Shown here piece by piece: positions 1 through 11,981 of a stretch of 64,000 nt of DNA. The notes beneath the pieces were generated by a model that saw nothing but the letters and a program-made list of their open reading frames with translations, was not told the DNA's origin and searched no databases. The stretch comes from Cyathus striatus (taxonomy: Eukaryota; Basidiomycota; Agaricomycetes; Agaricales; Nidulariaceae), in NCBI GenBank assembly GCA_025738555.1, contig JAOVFP010000015.1, forward strand, positions 2,542,001 through 2,606,000, written 5' to 3'. The translations under genes were made by a program, and so were the position numbers. Position 1 is the stretch's first letter. Every line of letters begins with the position of its first letter.

Positions 1-51
1 TTTCTTCGTAAATGAGGGGACAATATATCACGGAAAGAAAATAATACATAT

Positions 52-1412
52 TTATGCCCAGACCTATCAAGGAAGTCCCATGTCATATTAGCATTTGAAG
101 AAAAAAGACAAGTAGCGAAAGACTAACCTTAAGGAAGGTATCCCAGCTGCCTGTGCAGAGAGCCATACCATCGACGCTGACACCCAAGCAGCTGAGGCGA
201 TTGTCGTGACCCGAAAGAACCCCGACACGTTCACCTTTGAGGGTATCCCAAACATTGCAAGTCCAGTCATCGTAACCTCCGAAAAGGATGCGGCCAGAGA
301 TGGAGAAGGCAACGGATGTGATACCGCAAAGGATGTTGTCGCTTGTGAAGCTGTTTAGTTCACGGTCGGCGCGGATATCAAAAAGACGGCAAGATGCATC
401 ATCCGAACCGGTAGCAAAGGCATCACCGTTAGGGAAGAAGCTATGAAATGAGGGAGAGTTAAACTCAAGGATGATTACTGGAGAAGGGAGAGAGATACGT
501 ACGAAACTGCATTGATGTCGGATTCATGGCCGGCGAATGTCTGTGTAGCTCTTCCGCTCCTGATATCCCAAATCTTGGCAGTTGCATCGCAAGCACCAGA
601 AAGGAAGATGTTGGGGTTGTTGCCAGGGGCAAGGGATAAACTATAGGTAAGAAAAGAAATGAGCAGGGGAGAAAAAGACAATAATAAAGGAAATATGGAC
701 CTCATTACATCGCCAGTGTGCTCGGAAAACTCTAAGATACGAACACCGGCTTCGATATCCCAAAGCATGCAGGTCATATCACCCGAGGAGGTGACGATCT
801 GGCGGTCGCTGATGAATCTGCAGCAGGAGAGATAACCAGAGTGAGCGCTCAATTCGCGAGCACCTCCGCCGCGGGTGCCAGCGCCATCCTTGTTGGTGAG
901 GTTATAGATGGAGCAAATGTTGTCGAGACCACCACAGGCGACAAAGTTACCCGAGGGAGAATAAGCGCAGGTCATGACCCAGCTGGAACGGAGGGGAATG
1001 GCATGAACTTTGTTGGTTGTGTATGCATCCCAGACGATGAGTTTACCGTCTTGGGAAGCGGATACGAGGTGTCGGCGGTCGGTGGCCCAGTGCATTGCGT
1101 AGATTTTTGCGAGATGGCCCCTGAGAGTGCGTCGTGGGCGCATGACGATTCTGGCAAGATCCTCGACGTCTGCGGCCATTGCCTTCACTGAAGGAAAGAG
1201 GAGTGAGTATTCATGAGAGAGCTCAGGGATGAAAATAAGGGGGTGCAGGAAGAGACGAAATAGGAGGGAAAAGAAGAGAGAGAAAGAGAGAGATGCTTAC
1301 AGGTGGTATCTGCTGATGCCTCTTTCTTAGCACGAATCTTCTCCTTCAGACTCTCTCCCTCCCTGCGGGCAGCGGCGATTCGCTCCTGAATATCACCTTG
1401 ATTTTGAGACAT
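52..1412 (-). CDS. Heterotrimeric G-protein beta subunit (WD40), five exons
   Basis: Exons on the minus strand are 1301-1412, 701-1187, 503-640, 128-440 and 52-63, joined by GT-AG introns; the spliced frame gives 353 aa. The N-terminus is a coiled-coil of the G-gamma-binding type ([20 protein letters not shown]). Seven WD40 repeats follow, with hallmark stretches ETHSGYL-like [50 protein letters not shown] and [11 protein letters not shown]. The protein ends [11 protein letters not shown], the fungal G-beta C-terminus. The last coding exon is only 12 nt, including the stop. Start chosen at 1410-1412 because it gives the usual G-beta N-terminus and length. Family role: pairs with G-gamma on the inner plasma membrane and transmits pheromone or nutrient receptor signals. 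No frameshift or stop is seen. Family identity is certain; the exact paralogue is not determined. Confidence 0.96.
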
Positions 1413-4400
1413 GGCTGGTGGTGGTGGTTAGTAGTATGGTATAGACTGGGGAGGATATCAGTGGGAGGGGACGGATGAATATGAAATGATGAGGGGGGTA
1501 CCTGAGTTGGGTGAGGGGAAAATTGCGAGGTCTGGAGAGGGGTGCGTGGGAACTGGACTCGGGCTTAGCTAATAGCGGGTTCGCTGGAACAGTTGGGGCA
1601 GAAATAGGGTGAGCGGGGGATGGCAGGGGACGAGGAGGAGATGGGTGTGGCTGAGGAGGAAGAGAGGAGAGTGAGCGGGGCGAGATGGGGATTGTGCGAG
1701 AGACGGGGGATGTGTTGCCTGGTCTCGCCTGTTCTCCATCAATCAGCCAATCACACTCATCCTCCTCGCAACTTGCCGCACTCACTATCCCGCCTATCTT
1801 CACCAGCACCCCGTCTCTCCTACTCTCCCTAAGACTCTTACTAGTGTAGCTATTCTTCTCTCTCTACCTCCTCTCCATCATCCCAGTCTCCCTTCTCAAC
1901 TCCCAGCTCCCCACCCTCCACCTGATCTTTACTCTCTCTCAGGCTTGTCATCTTCTCTCGCTCGACCCCATTCAATAATCACTTGCACTCGTAAAAATAT
2001 CTGCACCATTGCAGCGCGCCTGTCAACCAGCTTCCGCGCTTGCTCTATTTGGGGCTATCGCTACCACTACTCCTTATATGTCCTTCTCCTCACCGCCTCC
2101 CTCCTTATTAAGTGGTCCAACTTATAGTCGCCGTGCCTTCGCGCTTACTGTCAGACTCATAGTGGAGCCGCCTAGCGCCTTCTGCTCTCCTCCTAAAAGC
2201 ATCTCCCAGTTGGCCAGTCCTATGCATTTTCTCCTTGTATGCAATCCCCGACAACTCCCCTTTGACCTCGTCCCTCGTTATTTTCGATGCCATATCCTCT
2301 GACCTCCTTCACCGGTATCTCTCAATTCCCCATATCTTGAACCTTTGGAGATACCCCTTGCCTTCTCCCGCTTTCGCGCTTCTCGGTTTGCCAGATGCAA
2401 CCCACTCACCTCTCAGCTGTCTCTGTCTTTCCTGATCCATCTATGTATCTCTCGTATCTCTCTAACGTCCATCATGGTCCCCATCTACCTATGTTACACA
2501 TCTCGCAATCCTTTTTATCCGTACTCCTTCCCGGTCCGCTCTTCCTTCGGATACTCATCTTCCACCACCAAAGACAAATCCTTTACTCGGGGAAAACACC
2601 AATCAGCGCCGTCGTACTCTCTTACGCTTGTATCCATTACTTCAGGCCCGGCCTTTACGACTCTGAGTTTCCCCTATCATCTGTCTCGTTTTACTCCGAT
2701 CACTCATGGCACCATCTCGTCTTATCTCCGCTTAGTCTTCCTCTCAAAATTGCGTACAGGCACCCGCCTTCGATAACTTGACATGCACGATCGCCACCCC
2801 TGCTATTACCTAGAATGGAAATCCTGATATTCATTAGTTGCAAAGTGTCTTTCCACCAACTATCCTTCTCGTTCTTCCGGCCCTTTCGACCACCGACAAT
2901 GCTATGGATGAAAGCATCTTGCACCATCAATCTGCCCAACGGGGGTTCCGTCACTCCCTTATCGTCCAGCCTTTCCCTTGCACCACTGATCGATGTCATC
3001 TCAATTGACATTCTGACTTTGGGACATTCACAGATATTCTTCAATATCACAACAGTTACGAGTCATTACAGGATGCTGCGCCCGCTCACTCGCCGTTCCC
3101 ATCAGCCCAGTTCGCTCTCATGCTAGCTCGCTCTTCTGTATTCGTTGCCTCGCCACCCGACTCGATACTTCCATCACTCGAATCAAACTGATACAGTTCC
3201 CTGTAACGGGCCCGCTTGTAAATCAATAATGTCGCCATCGTCCCCGCTTATAGCGGCCGAAGGTAAATTTGAAATTCATCTTGTCTCACATTTTTCTTCT
3301 GAATTTTGGCATTTGATATTCGATTGTTTTTTCACTTAATATTTTTTTTCTTTGGGAAAATAATGGCTGTTCATCCGCTCTTTCATTCACCGAAAGATCG
3401 GTCTGCGGGCTGCGTGGGTAGACTTTGTAATGGTCCACCTTCAATGCCGCAGATGTAGTTCATGATAAAACATTTTATGTCCTCTACTCGTCGAATAATA
3501 CGCACGGACATTGCAACGCGGAAATTGAAACGGGGAACTTGAGAAGAATATATACACTGTTACATTGCTTTATGTGCGTCATTACTGAGTCGTTACTGCT
3601 GGGTCTCGGAGCAACTACACTATAGCTATGGCAATGATCGCTGGTTGTATAGAGAAAGCCAGGATTACGAAGATCCGTATTCCATGTGCAGCTTTGAGAG
3701 TGTCATACCAAGGGACTGCGTGTTCATATCTATAGTCAATATAGAAACATCGCCCACGCGCAGTAGTAGCATGAACGTTTAACTGGGAACGTCACCTATG
3801 GCAGATGGGGTCATGGTGACCTCGTCGTTAATCGGATTCATATCTGTTCCATCTCCACAGGAGGTCTCGTTGGCCGGAAGGTCTCTCGCTGTGCAAAGGC
3901 CTTACTACTGATTTTTAGTCCCTCTCGACTTCAGCACCCTCCATCGCTAAGCGGAAACAGAATTCATATATGCTCCATCTGTCAAACCGCCTCGATTGAC
4001 CGGTAATACCTACGCCTTAAAAGTCCTTATAGAGCGAAGGCTAATCACTCGCGAATTTATCCAAAGTATGTGTTTTTTCGATATATTAATACCATGGTGT
4101 GGACTGCTGCTCGCGTCGTCTTTGGACTCGATAAAATATGATTTAAGTAGAGAAAGGAATACGAAGTAAGTAGAAAGCAGGTCGTTAGATCAGTCATAGC
4201 GTGAACTAGCCACTGACAGCAGATGACAAAATTTAGCGCGTTCTGCAAGTGTCTAGAAAGGTCTGAACATGGTAGGGGCATATTCGTCACTTTACCGCGC
4301 CCACCAAGGGTTTTTCAGCTCTACATGTGCTATCTGGAACTTTCCGAGGAAAAAAAACCGTCGTAGAGAGCACCCAAAAAGCATATTCTTAGCCACCCAC

Positions 4401-5270
4401 CTCGCTTTCTATTACGCGGGTTCTGTTAATTACACCTTTCGCGACGATTGTTACGATAAGTGCTAGGGCTCTGCTTCCAAGTGCCTGGGAATTGCCGTGC
4501 GAAGTCAGAAGATTCAAACGCCGCGGAGAACCTTCGCTTGGGAACGACCTATCGCCGCCTTGAATTTTCGCAGTCAGCCAAACAGTCCGGCCGGAAATTT
4601 CAAACTTGCACATACAAATGAACTTTGAACTGAAATACTGAGTAAGTCGTCGGTACTCACACGAGGAATCATCATGCTCCTGCTTCCTACCATCTATCAA
4701 TGTCGCGTATCTGAAACAATATCACTAATATGTATGTGTATTTCGTGCACTTCAATCAAGCGTTTGATCGTTCGTTGGGTGCCTCAAGGCTCATGCTGGC
4801 CCGGTCACTACAGTATCACATCCATGACGCAACAGTTCAACCGGGCAATGGAATTCGCGGGCGCAGGTTGGGTACAGCCCGGTGGACATTATACTAATGA
4901 TACTCCGCAGTCGCCGATGCTGGAGGCGCCAGTGCATGCCAACCAAGATGCATGAATGCTCGTCACGCCGTCCTCTGTTCGATTTTCCAAAGTTGGAGGC
5001 ATGTCAAGCGAATTACTTCGCTTAGTATCTCATTAATTACGCGCAGAACAAAGGGCGCGGATGACATGCGTAGACGCCGATAGTACCAGGATTTTGGCCG
5101 CTCCTCTTGCGTTGGTCTCTCTTGACCGCCTTTCATCATGATAGTTTGCGAATATTATACTGGAGCGGCACTTCGCTCTGGTAGTGATTAAAAATTGTTC
5201 GATCTCTTTAATCGATTCGTTAGCAAGCTTGCCGTAGTCGGAAGCTTTTCTCCAGTACTGCACGTCTATA
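1413..5270. other. Long intergenic region, CT-rich near the G-beta promoter
   Basis: No gene can be supported here. About 1,440-2,700 is strongly strand-biased, with purines on the plus strand to about 1,730 and pyrimidines from about 1,780 onwards. Such CT tracts are common in fungal promoters and 5' UTRs, and the G-beta gene reads away from it on the minus strand. Several overlapping open frames of 60-140 codons occur, but they are low-complexity (Ser/Leu/Pro-rich) with no recognisable domain. Between 3,340 and 5,260 composition is mixed, CpG is normal, and I see no repeat or coding signal. A short open stretch at 4,823-4,955 (ending APVHANQDA) has a less biased composition but nothing to support it. 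Confidence 0.5.
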
Positions 5271-5276
5271 CCGAAG

Positions 5277-5284
5277 TATAAAAG
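5277..5284 (+). promoter_or_regulatory. TATA-like box of the first dsRBD microgene
   Basis: TATAAAAG lies 44 nt upstream of the ATG at 5328, a plausible distance for a TATA element plus a short 5' UTR. It supports the small gene that follows as a transcribed unit. Confidence 0.5.
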
Positions 5285-5327
5285 CCTACGACTCTGCTTT
5301 GTTCTGTTTTTTTAAAAAACGATCACA

Positions 5328-5730
5328 ATGGCCGGTAAGCACTAATAGTTTACTCATTGATACACGGTAACTGAATACATATAACAGGCGGAGTGTCCGA
5401 TTTGAATAATTGTATGCATTTCAAACTCGAGAACACCGAATAATATATGTACTCACTCTCTTTCAGACCTTCAGGGTACAGGACAGCTGACTGCTTTGAG
5501 CTGGCTAGAGACACAACATGGGCCTAGCCACGCTCCTACTTGGAAGTGTATTTGTAAAAGTCAGCAGTAACCTTGAGCACTGTCCTTGCGGAAACTGTGG
5601 CACTTACACTCAAATTATTTTTGCAGTCAACGGGGAGCCTCGTGGGACTGGGACGAGTACCCACAAACATTTAGCCAAAGATATCGCAGCTAACGAAGCA
5701 TTGAAATATTTAACTGGACGGACCTCTTAA
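5328..5730 (+). CDS. Stand-alone double-stranded RNA-binding domain microprotein 1, three exons
   Basis: Exons 5328-5334, 5467-5559 and 5627-5730 join to 204 nt, encoding 67 aa. The whole product is one dsRBD. Helix alpha1 is ALSWLETQ; the minor-groove loop is GPSH; the beta strands run TWKCICK then INGEPRGTG; the phosphate-binding helix start is HKHLAK with the canonical AK-x-x-AA pattern (AKDIAANEAL). The product begins MADLQ and ends soon after helix alpha2, so no other domain fits. The donor at 5560 (GTCAGC) is not the strongest; using GTAAAA at 5554 also keeps frame but shortens the beta region. The 5560 choice matches the spacing of the domain and of the paralogue at 6981. Role by family: binds dsRNA. 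What it does with it (RNAi modulation, antiviral, editing) cannot be read from the sequence. Confidence 0.82.
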
Positions 5731-6980
5731 AGGTGGGATTCTTTCATACTTTTTAATAATTATTGGTTCTCTGATACGTCGCAGCAACTAGCCCGGCCGC
5801 GAAGCTTGTGCTCCTGCCAATTCATAAGGCACACCGTACTTACAAAGACGAGTGTCGATTAAATGATTTATTAGTACATCCCGATTGTTGTTGATTTTTC
5901 CTCATCATTTCATAATTTTATCTTTTCCACCTTTAATATTTATTTGAGGATTAATTCTTTAGCGGCAAGTGATTCTGACTCGATTTATGTTTTCATGAAA
6001 TTGATAAGATCTTAGCAGGACGGTCTCATATCGCAGCTTCGCAGATAGCAAACTATATCCGTTTAGGCATGTGTTCGACGCTCTGAGTTGGTTTGTCGGT
6101 CCGCTTGTTCAGAGGATTTCAATGCGATCCTTTTGATTGAACGTGGTTCGCGATGACAACGGCTATTAACTTGAGCAATCAAAATTCGAGAGATACAATA
6201 ACAGAGCATGCAACTGATATCGGGGAGTTGATCATAAAGTTTATCCCTAGGCACTTGACCTCGCTTCTTCCCTCCATTGTAAAGTTATACTGAAATCCAC
6301 ATTCGGACTTCACGTCACTCCAATAATTATCAAGCGTCACGTCAGAGTAGACGGGCGCACTTGGAGGTACTCTCAAGGTCTCCCACACACACACACAGTC
6401 TAGGTATATCATCACTATTCCCAAAGCATTCCCTGGGCCCGGTTCACGCGGTTACCAGTCACGAACAGGGCCTTTTCTTCTTTACCAGTGATTTTGAACA
6501 TTCGATCTCGATTTATCTGTATCAGTATCCGGCCACCTGTCGTCTGTATCTATCTCGTTCGCATAACTCGTCCCGGCAAGTTAACAATTCGCTTTTCGAT
6601 TAGATGGAAACCCGAATCGTAAGCTGGGCCATTTTCCAGCGCGTCTTTTCGGCCGGGAAAGGAATCATCATGATTATTCCTTCTCGTAGTTGTCATCCTT
6701 GTATTTCAGCTCTTACCGCTCTTCAGACGCGCCACTTCAGTATGCAACTGTGCCTCCTGTTGCCCGTAAAACACGGCCACCCTATTGACAGATTTAGTGC
6801 TGTCGACGGGATGTTTTTCCTATCCTAGGATTTCACGATCGGAACAACATTATCGGTTGTTTACCCATTTGTCCATGAAGATATCTAATGGATAGAAATA
6901 TCCGCCTGTGTACAAAAGACCAGCCAAGCTGCATCTCAATTCCAAAGCATTCTCTTCGACTCCCCAGTAAATCTTACCAA
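5731..6980. other. Spacer between the two dsRBD microgenes
   Basis: AT-richer at 5,860-5,960, otherwise mixed composition with normal CpG. Short open frames are present on both strands, none with a recognisable motif. A (CA)n run sits at about 6,382-6,396. Upstream regulatory sequence of the second microgene is presumably in its last few hundred bases, but no clear TATA element is seen. Confidence 0.4.
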
Positions 6981-7419
6981 ATGACTGGTATGCCTGTCGC
7001 ATTTGTTTTGTAGTCGCTAATGCTGATAAAATGTTGAACAGCCTCCCACGATCTGAACAACTGTATGTTTCGCTCCATTCCGCTGTACCATGGTGGAGAA
7101 ATGAATAGCCTTGTAGATCTTCAAGCAAGGCAACAGAGCTCGCTCTTAGCTTGGGTGGAACAGCCTTCGGGACCCCCTCATGATCCAACATGGACCGTAC
7201 AGTGCAAGGGTTCTTATAACTTCTCACTCTTCGATAAGAACAAGTACTTATGAATTGCCGATCTACTAGTTGACGGACAAGTCTTAGGGACAGGAGTGGG
7301 TACGACAAAGCAAGCTGCTAAGGATGCGGCCGCAAGGCAAGCGCTACAGGTATGTTGAGCTCAAGTGACCTGGTCTGTGTTATTTTTCATGATTGATGCA
7401 GGTTCTTCAATCGGCTTAA
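6981..7419 (+). CDS. Stand-alone double-stranded RNA-binding domain microprotein 2, four exons
   Basis: Exons 6981-6987, 7117-7209, 7270-7349 and 7402-7419 join to 198 nt, encoding 65 aa. It is a clear paralogue of the gene at 5328. Exon 1 is again 7 nt ending in phase 1, exon 2 is again exactly 93 nt, and the product again starts M-x-D-L-Q. dsRBD signature: alpha1 SSLLAWVEQP, loop GPPH, beta strands TWTVQCK and VDGQVLGTG, helix start KQAAKDAAARQAL. It gains an extra final intron, and its last exon encodes only VLQSA plus stop. The donor at 7210 (GTTCTT) is weak but is the only one that restores the domain. Conserved exon architecture in a gene this small is the main evidence that both are real. 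Function beyond dsRNA binding is unknown. Confidence 0.8.
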
Positions 7420-8465
7420 AAGTAGAGTGTCAATTTAACTACATTCTTAATACTGCTACTATCCTATCCTCATTTACTTGAAAATATTTTGTATACGAGT
7501 TTCTAACCATTTTGATTGTTATGTCATATAATTATGGGTGATATTCTTTGGTCTGGCACGCGACCGTGACCGGTGCAGTCACTGCAGTGTACAGCTATTG
7601 CAGTATTGCACGCTTAAGTATGTACTTACTGCCAACTGGTGAATTCAGTTGTGGGGACTGCCGCATCATTTCCTTTCGCGGAGTCGGAAATATAGGAGCA
7701 AAGTCCGCTTTGATTTACAACACACATCAAAATCAGGTTGATTCCGACCCACCGACATCTCTGCCTTTACCCTGTAATGTTTCGGCGGGCACTCCCGTAC
7801 ATGGTTGCCACTGCTGCTGGTGGGCTCAACTTTACCATTTTCAAGAGATCCCTGTAGACTTATGATTACATTTATAGGTATCCTTTCAGGGGTTTACATC
7901 TTTCGACCAATAATTGACCAAGAGCTCCAGTTTGTGGTCACGCCTTTTGGTTTGTTTCAAGCTGACACATAGTAATACAGAAGAAATACCCCGATTCACC
8001 CCACTTCGACTTCGGCTGCGGCGGACTCTCGAAGTAACGATGATAACACTAGAGAAAATGATAACTAAATCATAAGAATCCCATATCGTGGTTGTGCACG
8101 CGGTCTACAGTTTGTCTATGGGCACTAGTAGTTGACTCACTGTTGAAATAAACGACGCATCGACGACAACGACGTTACATTTGGCCTCAAAGCACGCAGG
8201 GGGAGGAAAGCATGAGGCAAATGGATAAGTAGATACAGTACATAGTATACTACTTAAATACATAAAATCAACTGTAGCACATTATCAGTAAAATACATAA
8301 TTGGTATAGTAACATATCTAAATGCATATGTGGAGGCGGCATAGAATGATTATCATTGTGACATTTGGATAGCTAATATAATTCTACACTCACGACATGA
8401 CCACCATCGCCAGATAATGGACGCTAATTAAATTTACTCCAGTGTTCAACAACATTTTACTGCTG
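7420..8465. other. Intergenic region between convergent genes
   Basis: Lies between the 3' ends of the plus-strand dsRBD gene and the minus-strand USP39 gene. It is AT-rich from about 8,200 to 8,400. An open frame at 7,548-7,865 has an unusual number of Cys and His residues near its end (HGCHCCWW) but no recognised domain. Nothing else is supported. Confidence 0.4.
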
Positions 8466-10410
8466 CTACGTTCTTGGTTTGCTTCGTCGGCATTCCCATA
8501 TCTGTTACGAAGAGTAATAGGTAACATATATGATGTCACTTCAAGAGTAACTAACCTGAAGCACAGTCTCGCCAAGGAAAATCATCTCCTTGCGCGTCTC
8601 CTCTACAATTAAGTCTTGAATCATGAACCATTTCTCGTTTTCGCCTCCACCGCCGGCTGCTCTAAGGTGGACTTTCCATACAGTATTTTCTTTGTCTCGC
8701 GTCGTTCCTGCGACAGATTCATGCGTAACGTTTGCGATCAGATCGTATTGGGATGATATGTTCGCAGGAAGTACATCAACGTCTATTAAAATGGACACTG
8801 GAGTGGGAAACGATGTCAAGAGGCTATTCATAGGGTACATACATTCTTTAAAGTCCAGACCACGTAGTGGGAAGTTGACAATAGTTGGATTTTTTTCCTC
8901 GACAAAGATGCTTTTCGTGAAACGTTTGAAATGGAGAATGATGTAGTGAGGCAAGCGTTGGCACTTGTACCGTTTTAAGTGGCCAGCCGATTCCTGTTTA
9001 AGAAATTGATATCCTTTCGTTAGGAACAATAGCGCTCAACTCACCTGTGTAGTTTTCCCATCATATTTTGCAAGAACAGAATGTATACCAACTTGTGGAA
9101 TGATGTTCTTCTCAATAGCGTCCTGAAACAAGGGCGGTGGTGGAAGATCCACAGCAAGAAACAAGAAGGGTGAGACAGCAGTTTGGATATCTAGTCATCT
9201 TAAACATAAAATACCTAGAAAAACATAGGTTAATATGCTTACCACGGGCGATATCGAATTGAGGCTTCTCGTTGTCACCAACGTCAGGGCGAACCACAAC
9301 TTTCTGGGTTTCAATCCTAAGTTCACCCTGAAACGTGGACCAGATGATGCCTTGATGCGAAGTTAGAAAAGATAATGTTAATGCGTATTCCAGACTTAAC
9401 TAGATTTCTTTTTCTTCGTGCCGCCCATGTCTAGGTGCAGACGGTTCAGGAGCCATCCAAGGAATTCGACTGGGTCGCCCTGTTTTTCCAGACGAAATTT
9501 CCCAGCACTAGCCCTATTCACTTCTTGAAGAAATTCGTGAGGGCTTACTTGACTCTTAAACAGCCTTGGGTTCCATATCTTCTTGGCTAACGCAGCGAAT
9601 CGTTTTAGCAACTCAGACTCTTTACTGCGAAAGCTCGAAAGCAGCAAGTGGTCGCGTAAAGGAGGAATATGAAGGAGAGCATGAATAATCACGTTCATAT
9701 GATCATTTTTCTTAATATTGTTCAATCCCACAAAGCCAGGAAGATACGGTTTGTGATTTAGATCATAGGACGGCTTGGTCAAATGAACAGGCGCTGAAAG
9801 ATTGACGATAGAGCTAGGTGTAAAGGAAGGTGCAAGGACATATGATATATCCTCTAGCGATGGGTCAGAGACAAGGTACCCGTCCGGAAGTACATAGACC
9901 TGAATACAATAAGTCAACGATGAAAGTCATGTCCGTAATCGTGGATAACCGACCTTGGTAGTCTCAAGGTTGATGAAAACATGGTGATCATCATGTATTG
10001 AATGTGAATATGCGTACGATTTTCTTCCCCTGCCTTGGAAATATTTCCCACATACTAGACACCCGTAGATGTTGATGTTGGAAAGAGACACTGAGCATAC
10101 TTTCTCGAAATCGAAGTCTAGAACGGCTCTGTTAATCTGAGGAAAAGTAAGCATTACATTGGCCGGTGGGGAGTCTTATGGAACGTACAGTATCCAGATA
10201 GAGATCGGAGGCACGAATCGGTTCCGGTGGCTGCTGGGTATCATCGTCCTCGTCCTCATCCTCATTCAAGAATTGATCGTTAGTAACTGAATCAGACAGC
10301 GCACTCTGTGCCTCTTCCACGCGAGCCCTCTTTGCAGGGCGTTCGCTGTCGTTGGAAAAATTCATATCTAGTACGTGTTCTTCTTGACGCTTGAGTTGAG
10401 TTTCTGACAT
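8466..10410 (-). CDS. USP39/Sad1-type U4/U6.U5 tri-snRNP factor (inactive ubiquitin-protease fold), eight exons
   Basis: Minus-strand exons: 10189-10410, 9954-10136, 9401-9899, 9243-9350, 9045-9190, 8843-8993, 8556-8782 and 8466-8501. All introns are GT-AG and the spliced frame gives 523 aa, close to the family. Order: acidic N-terminus with a basic RPAKRAR patch; ZnF-UBP (CLVCGKYFQGRG, then HSIHDDHH); USP fold beginning YLPGFVGLNNIKKNDHMN. In active USPs the corresponding box is N-T-C-Y-x-N. Here, as in human USP39, the catalytic Cys is Asp, so no protease activity is expected. Further conserved blocks are KIWNPRLFKSQVSPHEFLQ, QGDPVEFLGWLLN, HYIILHFKRFTKSIFVEEKNP and YDLIANVTH. The intron 8783-8842 was inferred because reading through inserts about 20 residues absent from the family. 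Role by family: tri-snRNP stability and recruitment during spliceosome assembly in the nucleus. Confidence 0.95.
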
Positions 10411-11143
10411 ATCTTGGGTGAATTGTTTAACTGGTCGAGTCCGCCCATAAAGGTCCGCTCAAATTGGCTTACATAATTTGGGGGGGATGCCCACAAGTAT
10501 ATGTCACATGGCCCACAAATGTCACACTGAATCACACCTGAAGTCAGCCTATTTTACATCAGTTCATCACTTGGAAGTGTCGACTACGTCGACGGAAACC
10601 TTGCTTGCAATAAAAAAGAAATAATAAAACAATAAATTAGAAACAAAATATTTAAGGGATTCCGAGATTGAGATTAATAAGCAGTGTGATGATGAATACA
10701 AGCAGGATGAATAGAAAAGTAATGAATATAGCTATGAACAACTGAAGATGAAATTATTATAAGATGTAATACTATGAGGATAATAGAAGTAAGTAAATGA
10801 CAAGTGGATCTAATAAGGTCTGCTCACCTCAGTGCTTGCTCAGAGTAGCAATGACTGAGGGGAGCAGATTACTTTGTAATCAACTTAAATACTACCTAAA
10901 AACGAAAATTTCTAATATGGAACATAGATGAGCTATAGATCAAAGAGCAGCATCCCGCCAATGGTATGAGCATGGTGCATCAATAGCGCATGGATTGCAT
11001 AAGCAACCCTACACACTCTAACAATTATGAAACATGACTCGAGAGTCTTTGTTGTATACATGACTGAGTCAACTACCCCAGTATATTTATTGGACAAAGC
11101 ATATTTACATATAGTAAGGGCAAGAACATAACCTGATTACTGT
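10411..11143. other. Boundary region between the gene block and the transposon block
   Basis: Immediately upstream of the USP39 start. From about 10,560 a dispersed repeat begins (ATCACTTGGAAGTGTC...), also seen near 27,912 inside the hAT-c element. At 10,818-10,867 a perfect-looking hairpin occurs: TCTGCTC-x-CCTCAGT on one side and ACTGAGG-x-GAGCAGA on the other. No gene seen. Confidence 0.45.
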
Positions 11144-11981
11144 TATATATGTAGGCAATAGCACAGGTTGTGGGTATGGGTACTGGTGGGTATGGGTACG
11201 GGTCAGGTCTTCAAGCCCAGTCAAAAGTTGCTCAGGCGTGGTCTGGCAACATCTGGAAATTACAGGATTTTCGGACGATCTGTATTTTTCAGTAATTCCT
11301 GTAAATGTCCCACTTTTCGGAGGGAAAACAGGTCTCAACAGTTTTTATCTGACAGTACATTACAATCATAATCAGTTTTACTGTATGAATCAGATCAATT
11401 GGGCAGTCACGTGTCATGCACCCATTCTGCCGCACCGAAATTTGGGCCATGTCATGCATCACAAATGAAAATGCCGAAAGGTTAGACTGTGACATATTTA
11501 GGCGCTGGCGTAATACCTAAAAATTTTCGGTGTAATGACTATTTTTTCTTCTCCAAAAGCTAATTCTTGCTAAATGATAGTGTTCTGTACATTTTAAAGC
11601 TAAATATATGCACTAATTTGGGCTTATTGGCTAGCTTGAGTAATGAAAATGCTGAAAATTCTGGCATGTCACATACAAATAAGCAGGCCACCTACCCAAG
11701 ACTACCAGGATGCGATAGTCAGCCCAAGGTGACAAGAAGATCAACATGAGACAACAAAGATGAGAGGAGAGATGACAAAGGCGAGAGGACAAAGGTGAGA
11801 GGACCAATGAAACGAGATGACCAACACTATAAATGAAACTCATAAGTTCACATTGAACTAATGGCGGGAAATTTCTTACAAATGTCTGAGAAGAGTGTTG
11901 GAAGAGTGACATAGTTAAGTAAATTCCTGAAATGACTCATGTGAGTACAAATTCCTAGCAGCTGACAGTGGCTCACCCATT

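Noticed and set aside
1620..3126. Numerous overlapping open frames of 60-140 codons on the plus strand
   Set aside because: They follow the CT-rich strand bias, overlap in all frames, are Ser/Leu/Pro-rich, and show no domain or conserved splice structure.
6850..7308. 152-codon minus-strand frame over the second dsRBD gene
   Set aside because: It is the antisense shadow of the plus-strand gene, whose domain and paralogue-matched exons are clear.
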